Shown here piece by piece: positions 1 to 9,325 of a DNA stretch of 19,856 bases; the first letter of the stretch is position 1, and every line of letters starts with the position of its first letter. Both the position numbers and the translations under genes were made by a program. Source of the stretch: Leptospira_B sp964571605 (GTDB taxonomy: Bacteria > Spirochaetota > Leptospiria > Leptospirales > Leptospiraceae); contig CAZNCS010000055.1 in NCBI GenBank assembly GCA_964571605.1, forward strand, positions 1-19,856, given 5' to 3'. The notes under the pieces were generated by a model. The model ran no database searches. It had not been told where the DNA came from and worked only from the letters and a program-made list of their open reading frames with translations.

Positions 1-1152
1 TAAATGGGTAAAACCCTTATTTAGTGTATCGGCTAGTTCCAGAAATCCACCCAAAAATTCCGCTTCGTCCAGTTTAGTTAATAAAATTCTACGGAAACCC
101 AGGGGTTCGTAGGCTTTCATCACGGAGTGGGAATGATGATAAGAAGAAGTCGCGGATAATACAAGGACATTTTCAACGCTGTCCTTTTCTCCGAACGCAG
201 AGAGGTAGCCGTACATTTTGCTCAATTGTTCCACGTTGCGATGGCTGTATCCCGCAGTATCTATCAGGATCAATTCGGAACCGTCTCTGGCCAAAGTCTC
301 CTGGAACCGTTTTAAATCTTTTACGGCGTAAAAAGGCATTTCCATGGTGTCCGCATATCGTTTCAACTGCTCGATGGCGGCGATCCTGTAATTGTCCGTA
401 GTGTAAAGCGACACTCCTTTTCCCATATGCAAATGATATTTAGCCGCAAGTTTTGCTATGCTGGTGGTTTTTCCACTACCAGTGGGCCCCACGAAAAATA
501 CCACTTTTCTCTGCCCCCTACGGGTCCCCTTGAAAATATCCGGTTCAGCTTGGACTCTCTCGGCCAAAACTTCTATGGTTTTTTCCTGGACTGAAGCGGC
601 CCTGGATCGATCCAAAGGTGACAAACGCAATTCCACAGAAGAAACGATTTCTTCTGCGTAGGCTTCGCTCATTCCTTCTCGGATCAATTTATCTCTCAGC
701 CGGAATAATTGCGAATCCTGGTCTTTCCTAGGACTTTGAGTTTTAGGTTCGAATTCCCGGGCAAAAGACAACCCGACTCTTTCCGAAGTAGAAGTTTCCT
801 CTTCTTCCTCTATCAATTCTTTCGGCAAAGAAGAAGTTCGGGGACGTGAGGCTCTTTCTTCCCAAGAAGGCAATTCTTCCAAACTGCGACGGCGCTCCGT
901 TCCTTGTGTGGATTTTTGTTTTAAAAGTTCCTTCAGATCTTGGAGTTTTCTTTCCACCTTTTCCCTAGAACTGGCTTTTTCAGGAATTCCGATTTGGATC
1001 TCCACTACCTTCTTCGCCATAAGACCAGTTCCGAAAACTCCGCCCTCGGTTAGGATACGATGTTCGATGACATGCGCTTCCGGGCCGTATTTCATCTTCA
1101 TTTGCATAAGGCAGTCTTGTAAGTCCTTGCCTCTTATCTTTGCGAAATCCAT
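1..1152 (-). CDS. flhF: Flagellar SRP-type GTPase FlhF (3' end outside window)
   Basis: FlhF is the third SRP-family GTPase. It acts at the cytoplasmic membrane and helps set the site and number of flagella, usually with the ATPase FlhG. The 384 residues visible run without a stop to base 1, so the C-terminus (G5 region) is missing. They show the typical FlhF N-terminus (MDFAKIRGKDLQ), a charged linker to about residue 190, then the NG domain: P-loop GPTGSGKTT near residue 221, TTDNYRIAAIEQL, G3-type LIDTAGYSHRN and G4-type TKLDEAE. G3 normally reads DTAGR; here a Tyr replaces the Arg. The ATG start is supported by AAGGAGAA just upstream. The gene follows flhA after 42 bp and is the last visible gene of the export operon; flhG would be expected next, beyond base 1. 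Family assignment is firm. Confidence 0.95.
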   Translation of the reverse strand, partial: MDFAKIRGKDLQDCLMQMKMKYGPEAHVIEHRILTEGGVFGTGLMAKKVVEIQIGIPEKASSREKVERKLQDLKELLKQKSTQGTERRRSLEELPSWEERASRPRTSSLPKELIEEEEETSTSERVGLSFAREFEPKTQSPRKDQDSQLFRLRDKLIREGMSEAYAEEIVSSVELRLSPLDRSRAASVQEKTIEVLAERVQAEPDIFKGTRRGQRKVVFFVGPTGSGKTTSIAKLAAKYHLHMGKGVSLYTTDNYRIAAIEQLKRYADTMEMPFYAVKDLKRFQETLARDGSELILIDTAGYSHRNVEQLSKMYGYLSAFGEKDSVENVLVLSATSSYHHSHSVMKAYEPLGFRRILLTKLDEAEFLGGFLELADTLNKGFTHL

Positions 1153-1194
1153 AAAGGTTCTCCTTTTTCCACTTAAGATTAATATTACGTTTTG

Positions 1195-3312
<2,118 letters not shown>

Positions 3313-3327
3313 AATATTCTCCTAGGC

Positions 3328-4518
3328 TTAAGACGCGTTTCGGAACGCTTTCCGGAAAGATTCGAGTTTGGTAAAAATAACGCTGAGTGCCGTATAAAAT
3401 CTAGCGGGAACTTCCTGACCGATTTCCACTTCGTCGTACAATGTTCTTGCCATCGGCCTGTCTTCTACCGTTGGAATATCATTGGCTCGGGCGACTCGGA
3501 TGATTCGTAATGCAAAATCATCCACTCCTTTGGCGATGACGATAGGTGCCTTGTGTTTGGAAGGTTTATATTCCAACGCAATTGCAAAATGTGTAGGATT
3601 CGTGATCACCACATCGGCTTTCGGAACCTCCATCAGCATTTTACTTTTTTTCATGGTATCCCGAGCCATTTGCCTACGTCTGGCTTGCAAGGATGGATCC
3701 CCGTCTTGTTCTTTCATTTCTCGTTTGGATTCGGAAGGAGTCATTTTTAAAGCTTCTTCGTATTCATAACGTTGGAAGAAAAAATCTCCCACACTGATCG
3801 CTAATAGAAGGATTCCTACTACCACGAAAATTTTAAACGCTGTGTAGGTAATCAAAGCGATGGATTCTTCGAGTCCGATATTACCAAGCATTAGAATTTT
3901 GAAAAAATCCTTCTCGATTACAAAATAAGAAACCCAACCGATAATGGCGACTTTGACCAAAGACTTGCCCAGGCTGAATAAGGTTTGTCGGTTCGGCAGA
4001 ATCTTTTTAAAATTCGGACGGATCCTTCCGAAATTGAAAGCTAATGCGCGGGGTGCGAATAAAAATCCGGTTTGGATTACATTTCCTACCACAGCCGCGA
4101 CCATCGTGATTCCCATAAGAGGCAATAGTAATTGTGTGATATCCCATAACGCATTGTTCAGTAATTCAGTGACAGTCTCCGGACTCACAACGCCTGCAGT
4201 ACGAATCCCGTAAAAATACTTTCGTAAAAGATAATACGATTTCATGAAGAAAAATTCGCCCATGAGATATAATAAGACAATACCCGCCAAAAGTACGATT
4301 GCGGAGGCGACTTCCGGGCTTTTGGGAACATTTCCCTTTTCTCGCTCTTCCCTTCTGCGGCGCTCGCTGGCCGGTTGAGTTCTTCCCTCGTCTTCCGCGG
4401 CGAATAATTGTAAATCGATCCGAAACGGCAAACGACTCGGGCAAACCTCGGGCTCAAAAATAGGGACCGAATTTTTCCCCGACCAAAGAAATTCCAATAT
4501 TTCCATAAAGAATTTCAT
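3328..4518 (-). CDS. flhB: Flagellar export switch protein FlhB
   Basis: FlhB is the substrate-specificity switch of the flagellar export apparatus. It cleaves itself at an NPTH loop when export changes from rod/hook to filament substrates. The family core starts at LQLFAAEDEGRT and is followed by four hydrophobic segments and a cytosolic C-domain carrying NPTH at residues 307-310 (VVITNPTHFAIALEY), so autocleavage should be intact. The chosen ATG overlaps the fliR stop as ATGA, which suggests translational coupling; a TTG four codons upstream (4530) is possible but has poor ribosome-site spacing, and an ATG at 4506 is a third option. About 30 residues precede the conserved LQLFA start, more than I expect for the family. 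The function is certain; the exact start is less so. Confidence 0.95.
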   Translation of the reverse strand: MKFFMEILEFLWSGKNSVPIFEPEVCPSRLPFRIDLQLFAAEDEGRTQPASERRRREEREKGNVPKSPEVASAIVLLAGIVLLYLMGEFFFMKSYYLLRKYFYGIRTAGVVSPETVTELLNNALWDITQLLLPLMGITMVAAVVGNVIQTGFLFAPRALAFNFGRIRPNFKKILPNRQTLFSLGKSLVKVAIIGWVSYFVIEKDFFKILMLGNIGLEESIALITYTAFKIFVVVGILLLAISVGDFFFQRYEYEEALKMTPSESKREMKEQDGDPSLQARRRQMARDTMKKSKMLMEVPKADVVITNPTHFAIALEYKPSKHKAPIVIAKGVDDFALRIIRVARANDIPTVEDRPMARTLYDEVEIGQEVPARFYTALSVIFTKLESFRKAFRNAS

Positions 4519-5297
4519 TGGTTCGGCCAATCCCTAAGCATCAGATTCATTTTTTCAAAGGAAAGTTGGAAGGCCCCGTCCATCTGAGTAATCAAAAAAG
4601 GAACGATCAAAATCATCACCACAAGACCGATCGCAATTTTAATCGGAAAACTCAATTGTAGTATATTCAATTGAGGAGCGGCTTTTCCCATCAATGCTTC
4701 GGAAACCGTGACTAAAAAAAGTACGCCTAAGATCGGAAGAGCGATTTTGAATGCGACCAGGAACATGGCCCCGATCGCCCCTTCCATAGCTTTATACAAT
4801 CCGTCCTGAATTTCAGGGACCAATTTCAAAACCTGTACTTTTTCAAAGGAGTATGCAAGGCTTTCGAAAAGATATCGATACGCTCCCAAAGAAAGAAACA
4901 GAAGCATACCCAACATATTTTTCAAAGTACTGATCACCGGTAAACTTGTCTGGGAAATCGGATCCAGAATCTCTGCGTAACCGAATCCCAATTGTACGTT
5001 AAAAAATTCTCCCGCCATTTGAAAGGAGGCAAAAACCAAACTTACCAAAAATCCCATAAGAATTCCGATCAGAACCTCTCCCATAGCGACTAACCCGTAA
5101 TCGACCATGTTTCCCGGAATCGGAGGAACAAATCCTGCGCTGACAGGAAATAAAATAACGGCGATTAAAAATCCCAAAGAAATTCTTTGTGCAAAAGAAA
5201 TGGCAGCAAAAGAGAATACGGGAGCAACCGATAGTAATCCCACGATTCTTGCGAGAATCAAAAGAAAAACTTGGAAATTGCCTACGAAGTATTCCAT
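4515..5297 (-). CDS. fliR: Flagellar export gate protein FliR
   Basis: FliR is an integral membrane component of the export gate. In the known FliP5-FliQ4-FliR1 complex a single FliR closes the helical assembly through which substrates pass. The 260-residue protein has the family length and is hydrophobic throughout, with about six membrane segments. Recognisable stretches are LARIVGLLSVAPVFSF near the N-terminus, MAGEFFNVQLGFGYAEILDP around residue 95-115 and SEALMGKAAPQLNILQLSFP in the C-terminal third, which matches the conserved PQ(I/L)N motif region. The ATG lies 13 bp after fliQ with only a weak ribosome-binding site, and the stop overlaps the flhB start. Its place between fliQ and flhB is the standard flagellar order. 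Confidence 0.97.
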   Translation of the reverse strand: MEYFVGNFQVFLLILARIVGLLSVAPVFSFAAISFAQRISLGFLIAVILFPVSAGFVPPIPGNMVDYGLVAMGEVLIGILMGFLVSLVFASFQMAGEFFNVQLGFGYAEILDPISQTSLPVISTLKNMLGMLLFLSLGAYRYLFESLAYSFEKVQVLKLVPEIQDGLYKAMEGAIGAMFLVAFKIALPILGVLFLVTVSEALMGKAAPQLNILQLSFPIKIAIGLVVMILIVPFLITQMDGAFQLSFEKMNLMLRDWPNQ

Positions 5298-5310
5298 TCT
5301 TATTTAACCG

Positions 5311-5574
5311 CTAAAACTTCTCTATCATGAGAAATAGATCCCTAGTATAATCAGTTGCAGTTTGCAACATCCAGCCCGCAAAAATTACGATGACCGCAAA
5401 AATCGCCAATAGTTTCGGAACAAACGCGATGGTAGGTTCCTGAATCGAAGTAGTGGTTTGTAAAATCCCTATGACGAGACCGACCACCATAGCGGTAAAA
5501 AGAATCGGCGATGAAAGTTTGAGGGTTACAAACAATGCACCGCGGATGAGAGTGATCGCATCTACTTCCGTCAT
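5311..5574 (-). CDS. fliQ: Flagellar export gate protein FliQ
   Basis: FliQ is a small two-helix membrane protein that packs around the FliP pentamer in the export gate. The 87 residues are the normal family length. Two hydrophobic segments (about 13-37 and 50-72) flank the conserved loop QTTTSIQEPTIAFVPKLLA, a clear FliQ hallmark. The ATG overlaps the fliP stop as ATGA, and an AAGGAG ribosome site lies inside the end of fliP, so translation is probably coupled to fliP. No anomalies were seen. Confidence 0.97.
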   Translation of the reverse strand: MTEVDAITLIRGALFVTLKLSSPILFTAMVVGLVIGILQTTTSIQEPTIAFVPKLLAIFAVIVIFAGWMLQTATDYTRDLFLMIEKF

Positions 5575-6413
5575 TTATAACTCCTTACGAGCTCGTAGAC
5601 GATTAAATTCCAACCATCCACAAGTATGAATAAGATCAATTTAAACGGAAGACTCACCATCACGGGGGGAAGCATATTCAAACCCATGGAGAGTAACGCA
5701 GAAGCCACCACAAGATCCACAACGATAAAAGGTATAAAAATAATGATACCGATCCAGAACGCTTTTTTGATTTCGGAAAGCATAAAGGCGGGAATCAAAA
5801 CATAACTGGGTACGTCGTCGAAAGTTTCCACCTTCTCCACTTTTCCGATTTTTAGAAACAATGCCACATCCTTGGCACCGGACGGACCGATTTGTCGGAT
5901 CATAAATTCTCGAATCGGGACCATACCCTTATCGAAAAATTCATTCGTGTCTATTTTCCCTTCCACATAAGGGTTTAACGCTTTTTCATAAACAATGTTT
6001 AATGTGGGGGCCATGATAAAGAATGTCATGAATAAGGCCAGACCCACCATAACCTGGTTAGGTGGTAGGTTTTGGACGGAAAGAGCCCTTCTTACAAAAT
6101 CCAAAACGATCACTATCTTAGTGAAAGAAGTAAGAGACATTACGATCGCGGGAGCCAAAGAAAGAATCGTTACCAAAAAAAGAATCATCAGGGAAAGACT
6201 GGTTTCCCGGGGCCCCTTTGCTTCGTTCACATTGATATTTAAATTCGGAATCGGAATCCTGGGCGCATTTGCTTGGGCAAACGTATCTTCCGGCAAAAGA
6301 CCAATTGCCAAAACTAAGAGTAAGGTCACGGAAAGTATCTTCCACATAACCGATTTATGTCTCTTAATTGCAGAAACTTTAGTTCTTATACCTGTATCGA
6401 GCCCCTCTCCCAC
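5571..6413 (-). CDS. fliP: Flagellar export gate protein FliP
   Basis: FliP forms the pentameric core of the export gate with FliQ and FliR. The C-terminal region carries the family signature (ASALLSMGLNMLPPVMVSLP, then FKLILFILVDGW), and the middle part contains the periplasmic segment LNPYVEGKIDTNEFFDKG. FliP proteins are made with a cleavable signal peptide, visible here as MWKILSVTLLLVLAIGLL ending in an AQA-type cleavage site around residue 48. The longest frame starts at GTG 6413 with GGGGG three bases upstream, 8 bp after fliO. The signal peptide would start more naturally at ATG 6347 (residue 23), so the true protein may be 258 residues. Function certain, start uncertain. Confidence 0.96.
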   Translation of the reverse strand: MGEGLDTGIRTKVSAIKRHKSVMWKILSVTLLLVLAIGLLPEDTFAQANAPRIPIPNLNINVNEAKGPRETSLSLMILFLVTILSLAPAIVMSLTSFTKIVIVLDFVRRALSVQNLPPNQVMVGLALFMTFFIMAPTLNIVYEKALNPYVEGKIDTNEFFDKGMVPIREFMIRQIGPSGAKDVALFLKIGKVEKVETFDDVPSYVLIPAFMLSEIKKAFWIGIIIFIPFIVVDLVVASALLSMGLNMLPPVMVSLPFKLILFILVDGWNLIVYELVRSYK

Positions 6414-6421
6414 ATTCCCCC

Positions 6422-7216
6422 CTAATTCAAATCGAACAACCCGTTCTCCAGGTCGCTTCTTTCCTTTTTAATCTCGTCCAATTTCTGTTTCAGTTTTTTC
6501 TGTTTTTCTTTTCTTTCTCCGGGAGAAGATACGAATCTAGGTTCGTCTTCTTCGGATTTCCCGGTGATCTTGGTGTTCAGATCCTTAAGTTGCTCGAGTA
6601 CTGCGACCAAAAAACCACCTTCGGGCGGTTGGAACTCGTCTTTCATTCTCTGCAATCTCGCTTTGGTTTCCGTATCCGTGATTTCGGAAATTAAATTGAT
6701 TCCGTTATCCGCAACACCTAATACAAAAATCTGCCCAGTGACCTCTACTATCTGAAGTTGTTTATTCGTACCTAAAACCAAACTTCCTAAAAGGTTCATT
6801 TCTCCATGAACTGGTAAACGTGAATCTCTCGTTTTAGCAATCGTTCTTAGAATCCAATACGCGGCCCCGCAAAGAATTCCGAGTACAAGAACGATACGAA
6901 ACAAAATCCCGGCAAGACTGGGTCCTTCGGAACTGGGTTTGTATCTTTCTTCCACGGGATTGGGAGCTACAACTCCCGGATCTGCAGGTTTTTCATTCGG
7001 TTTTTCCGTAGCAGTCGTTGCCCCCGGAGAGTCCGGCTTTTTTTCGGATTCGGATTTTAATTCTTTTTTCAGAAGTTCGTCCATTTGTTCCCTTTCGGAA
7101 CCTTGGGCAGATAAGGACGTGGTATACCCCGATAAAATATAAAAGACTCCGATCGCCAGAGCGAGGGAGCCGAACCGAGGCAAAAGAGAATGAGTCATTG
7201 CAAAATCTCGGTTCAT
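6422..7216 (-). CDS. fliO: Flagellar biosynthesis protein FliO-like
   Basis: FliO is a poorly conserved bitopic membrane protein that helps assemble the FliP pentamer. This 264-residue protein has a hydrophobic N-terminal segment (about 15-37, probably a signal sequence), a long Pro/Glu/Lys-rich extracytoplasmic linker, one membrane helix at about 101-123 (AGILFRIVLVLGILCGAAYW), and then the recognisable FliO core: a basic stretch, HGEMNLLGSLVLGTNKQLQI and VEVTGQIFVLGVADNGINLI. A strongly charged, probably coiled C-terminal tail ends the protein. The ATG overlaps the fliY stop as ATGA, with GGGAGG three bases upstream inside fliY. The name rests on the core motif, topology and position before fliP; the tail and linker are longer than in the enteric protein. 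Confidence 0.9.
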   Translation of the reverse strand: MNRDFAMTHSLLPRFGSLALAIGVFYILSGYTTSLSAQGSEREQMDELLKKELKSESEKKPDSPGATTATEKPNEKPADPGVVAPNPVEERYKPSSEGPSLAGILFRIVLVLGILCGAAYWILRTIAKTRDSRLPVHGEMNLLGSLVLGTNKQLQIVEVTGQIFVLGVADNGINLISEITDTETKARLQRMKDEFQPPEGGFLVAVLEQLKDLNTKITGKSEEDEPRFVSSPGERKEKQKKLKQKLDEIKKERSDLENGLFDLN

Positions 7217-8283
7217 CCGCCTCCCGACTCCGGCTTGATCCGATCCGCAGGACTTACGATATCCGTTACCCGAACACCGAAGTTTTCGTCGATGACCACG
7301 ACCTCTCCCTTGGCGATTAACTTGCCGTTCACTAAAAGATCCACAGGTTCACCGGCCAGTTTGTCCAGCTCTATGATAGAACCTTCTCCCAAACCTAGGA
7401 TATCCTTAATATACATTTTGGTTCTTCCCAATTCCACCGTAACGGACATCTGAACGTCCATCAGTAAATTGAGATTCGGAGTTCCTTGTGCACCGCTTGC
7501 GGTTGCTAAATTCGGAAAGGATACGGACTTCATTCCTACTTGAGAAATTCCGCCTCCACCACCCATACCACCTTGGTATCCGCCTCCGCCGAAATCGCCT
7601 CCCCCTCCTCCGGATCTTTTGGAAAGAGAAAGGATATCATTCGCCATAGAGAGGGACAGAAGGAATTGCACTCTAAAAGAAGGAAGGCCTTCGATTGCAA
7701 GATTGAAAAAAGTACGAACTAAAGGATCTCCTTCCGGAAGAACCAAGGCGGCAGGAGAAGTTACATGGCGAGTTTCAGCGGGAGAACCGTTCACACCTCC
7801 TCCCGTTTTTGCAGCGATCTGAGATTGGAGAGCACCCATGATCGGAGTCAAACTATCTCGTAAGGTTTGCAATTGTCCTTCGTCCAAACCTCCGGAGTCG
7901 AAACCACCCATCATCATATTGGCGATTCTTGCGGCATTGTCTGCGCCCATAGCAAGAGCCACTCTTCCGTTCAGACTACCGGAATACGTGGAATATAGAA
8001 TGAGAGTATTCGTTTTTAATTCCGACTCGAGATCCTTTCTGGATTTCGCTTCCGTTGTCGGATTCATAAAGTTGGAAGTTTTGGAAAGAATGGCTGCCAG
8101 GGTATTTCCCGCAGTCAAAAAACAATGAGAAAGGAAATCGGACAGAAGGTCCCGATCCACGGGAGATAAACCCGCAGCTTCCTTGGATCCGCCTCCGGCA
8201 GCCATGCTACTCGGATCGAATGTTTCATTTGCACCCGCTAAAAGGGCGTCTATTTCTTCCTGGGAAAGGGATCCTTCGCCCAT
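7213..8283 (-). CDS. fliY: Flagellar motor switch protein FliY (FliM_N, CheC-like, SpoA domains)
   Basis: FliY is a C-ring switch protein that combines a CheY-binding N-terminus with a FliN-type C-terminus. Residues 7-15 (SQEEIDALL) are the FliM/FliY motif known to bind phosphorylated CheY. Residues about 40-220 resemble the CheC/FliM middle domain. A Gly-rich linker spans residues 225-245. The SpoA (FliN) domain covers about 270-345 (DVQMSVTVELGRTKMYIKDIL, GSIIELDKLAGEPVDLLVNG). In the two CheC-type catalytic motifs (D/S-x3-E-x2-N) only Asn60 of the first and Ser144 of the second appear kept, so phosphatase activity is doubtful. It is the first gene of the flagellar operon. The ATG start has only a weak GA-rich site upstream. 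Another annotation could call it FliN. Confidence 0.93.
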   Translation of the reverse strand: MGEGSLSQEEIDALLAGANETFDPSSMAAGGGSKEAAGLSPVDRDLLSDFLSHCFLTAGNTLAAILSKTSNFMNPTTEAKSRKDLESELKTNTLILYSTYSGSLNGRVALAMGADNAARIANMMMGGFDSGGLDEGQLQTLRDSLTPIMGALQSQIAAKTGGGVNGSPAETRHVTSPAALVLPEGDPLVRTFFNLAIEGLPSFRVQFLLSLSMANDILSLSKRSGGGGGDFGGGGYQGGMGGGGGISQVGMKSVSFPNLATASGAQGTPNLNLLMDVQMSVTVELGRTKMYIKDILGLGEGSIIELDKLAGEPVDLLVNGKLIAKGEVVVIDENFGVRVTDIVSPADRIKPESGGG

Positions 8284-8375
8284 TGCTTAAGCACTCTCTC
8301 TTGATTTTGGATTAGGAGACATAATAAAAAGAATTTTGTCGATCTATTTTTTTTCTTGATTCAAAAAAGGAGGGA

Positions 8376-8401
8376 AATCGATCGGATTGATTCTATCGAT
8401 T
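8376..8401. promoter_or_regulatory. Inverted repeat upstream of fliY, possible operator
   Basis: AATCGAT at 8376-8382 and ATCGATT at 8395-8401 are perfect inverted copies separated by 12 bases, about 93-118 bp upstream of the fliY start. The size and dyad geometry suit a dimeric regulator, but no known consensus was recognised. I could not point to a convincing sigma-70 or sigma-28 promoter in the region. Confidence 0.2.
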
Positions 8402-8408
8402 AAAACCC

Positions 8409-8460
8409 TTTTCCTTCGGATTTCAAGGAAAAAATCGGCCTACTGACAGGAGATCCGAAG
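8409..8460 (-). promoter_or_regulatory. Two mutually exclusive hairpins in the fliY leader region
   Basis: On the minus strand an 8-bp stem can form between 8425-8432 and 8409-8416 (TTTTCCTT with AAGGAAAA, 8-base loop). A second perfect 8-bp stem can form between 8453-8460 and 8414-8421 (CTTCGGAT with ATCCGAAG). The arms at 8409-8416 and 8414-8421 overlap, so both stems cannot exist at once. The first stem is followed by GGGTTTTAA and might act as a weak terminator for transcripts arriving from the gene at 8728-9249. The structure is visible; a regulatory role is inference. Confidence 0.3.
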
Positions 8461-8466
8461 ACAATC

Positions 8467-8726
8467 TCACGCAGAGTCGCAAAGGCGCAGAGATTTTTGG
8501 AGATATGGTTTTTGCGAAAGATGTAAAGCCTATTGGGTCTTTCAGTTTTTCATAAACAGAACTGAACGCCGGTCCTCGATACCGCTTCGCGCACTCGGGA
8601 ACCGACGTACGATCTCTACTTTTTCAGATCCTCTCTGCGCCTTTGCGTGCCCAATCTCTCCGCGTCCGCCGCGCCTCTGCGTGCCCTTTTGTTCCCCGAG
8701 CTATTCGCGCCGCATTCTCTGCGTGA
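8467..8726. repeat. 260-bp intergenic element with inverted period-8 repeat ends
   Basis: The left end reads CACGCAGAG, then TCGCAAAGGCGCAGAG, a degenerate period-8 repeat of CGCARAGN (8468-8492). The right side carries the reverse complement several times: 8631-8650 (CTCTCTGCGCCTTTGCGTGC), 8656-8685 and 8717-8726. Outer ends 8467-8476 and 8717-8726 are perfect 10-bp inverted repeats, and 8478-8492 with 8633-8647 form a 15-bp perfect inverted repeat. The right end stops one base before the stop codon of the gene at 8728. The interior holds no convincing gene, and I see no target-site duplication. The same end sequence flanks the element at 17796-17977. Period-8 CGCAGAG repeats occur in many bacterial genomes; whether this one is mobile is unknown. 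Confidence 0.7.
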
Positions 8727-8727
8727 A

Positions 8728-9249
8728 TTAGGTATCTACCCGGAAATACGCCTTTTTTATCATTTTCTGGACATCGTATCTTTTGCTCGGATCGGTCCCC
8801 AGGCCGAAAAAAATAATTCCATACATTATATTTCCATCAAATAGAGTGAAGGATACCGTATGCAAATTGCTGCCTTTGTCTTTAAAATACAAACGAAATG
8901 CGGAATGATTCGCAACCTTGGTTTCGCCTGCTTCGATAATTCTTCCGTTTCTACCGCGAATTGCTTCTATCACTCCCTCTTGGAATTCCCGATTTGAGGC
9001 GCCTTCCTCGACCGATTCAGGCAATTCTTTTCGAACGATCAGAACACTTGCGGAATTATGATAATCTTTGGCGGCAAAAATCCCACCCGCAAACGGCTCG
9101 ATTTGAAACCAATCGAAAGGAATGATCAAATTCAAAGTATTTTGTGTTAGTTTTTCTTTTTCCGAAAAAATCGGGGCCGCCCCAAAAGAAAGAAAGAAAA
9201 CGAAAAAAAGGAGATATCGTATGTAGAAGATATATTTCACCAGATCCAC
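8728..9249 (-). CDS. Small secreted protein of unknown function
   Basis: The 173-residue product has an N-terminal membrane-targeting segment (YLLFFVFFLSFGAAPIFS, about residues 12-29) and is then soluble, so it is probably exported to the periplasm or beyond. The mature part contains NLIIPFDWFQIEPFAGGIFA and a C-terminal SFTLFDGNIMYGIIFFGLG. The alternation of a W-containing opening strand, an ASVLIVRKEL strand and a late hydrophobic strand pair recalls small PsbP/DUF1795-like folds, but this is a weak impression and not a family call. The start is GTG 9249 or GTG 9240; no ATG lies nearby. It follows the four-helix membrane protein after 76 bp, probably as the last gene of that operon, and its stop abuts the repeat element. 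Confidence 0.75.
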   Translation of the reverse strand: MDLVKYIFYIRYLLFFVFFLSFGAAPIFSEKEKLTQNTLNLIIPFDWFQIEPFAGGIFAAKDYHNSASVLIVRKELPESVEEGASNREFQEGVIEAIRGRNGRIIEAGETKVANHSAFRLYFKDKGSNLHTVSFTLFDGNIMYGIIFFGLGTDPSKRYDVQKMIKKAYFRVDT

Positions 9250-9325
9250 CCGGGCGTCTTTGGAACGGACTATAAAAAAGATCGCGTCATTCTTCCCTTA
9301 TCGGAATCGATCGCAAACCATATTT

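Noticed and set aside
5995..6471. 158-codon open frame opposite fliP
   Set aside because: Antisense to fliP and the start of its operon neighbour; the product looks like a complementary-strand shadow with no ribosome site or family motif.
8284..8465. Sigma-28 type promoter for fliY
   Set aside because: A GGCCGAT stretch is present on the minus strand but no TAAA element lies at the required distance, so it was not annotated.
8541..8566. TTCAGTT / AACTGAA stem inside the 260-bp element
   Set aside because: Only seven base pairs with a 12-base loop and no T-run; expected by chance in AT-rich sequence.
8467..8726. CRISPR-like array reading of the CGCAGAG repeats
   Set aside because: The repeat unit is eight bases with no spacers of constant length, and copies occur in both orientations; no cas genes nearby.
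8647..8844. 65-codon plus-strand frame over the repeat element and the end of the small secreted gene
   Set aside because: It is made largely of the repeat and the antisense of a real gene; no ribosome site or recognisable protein.
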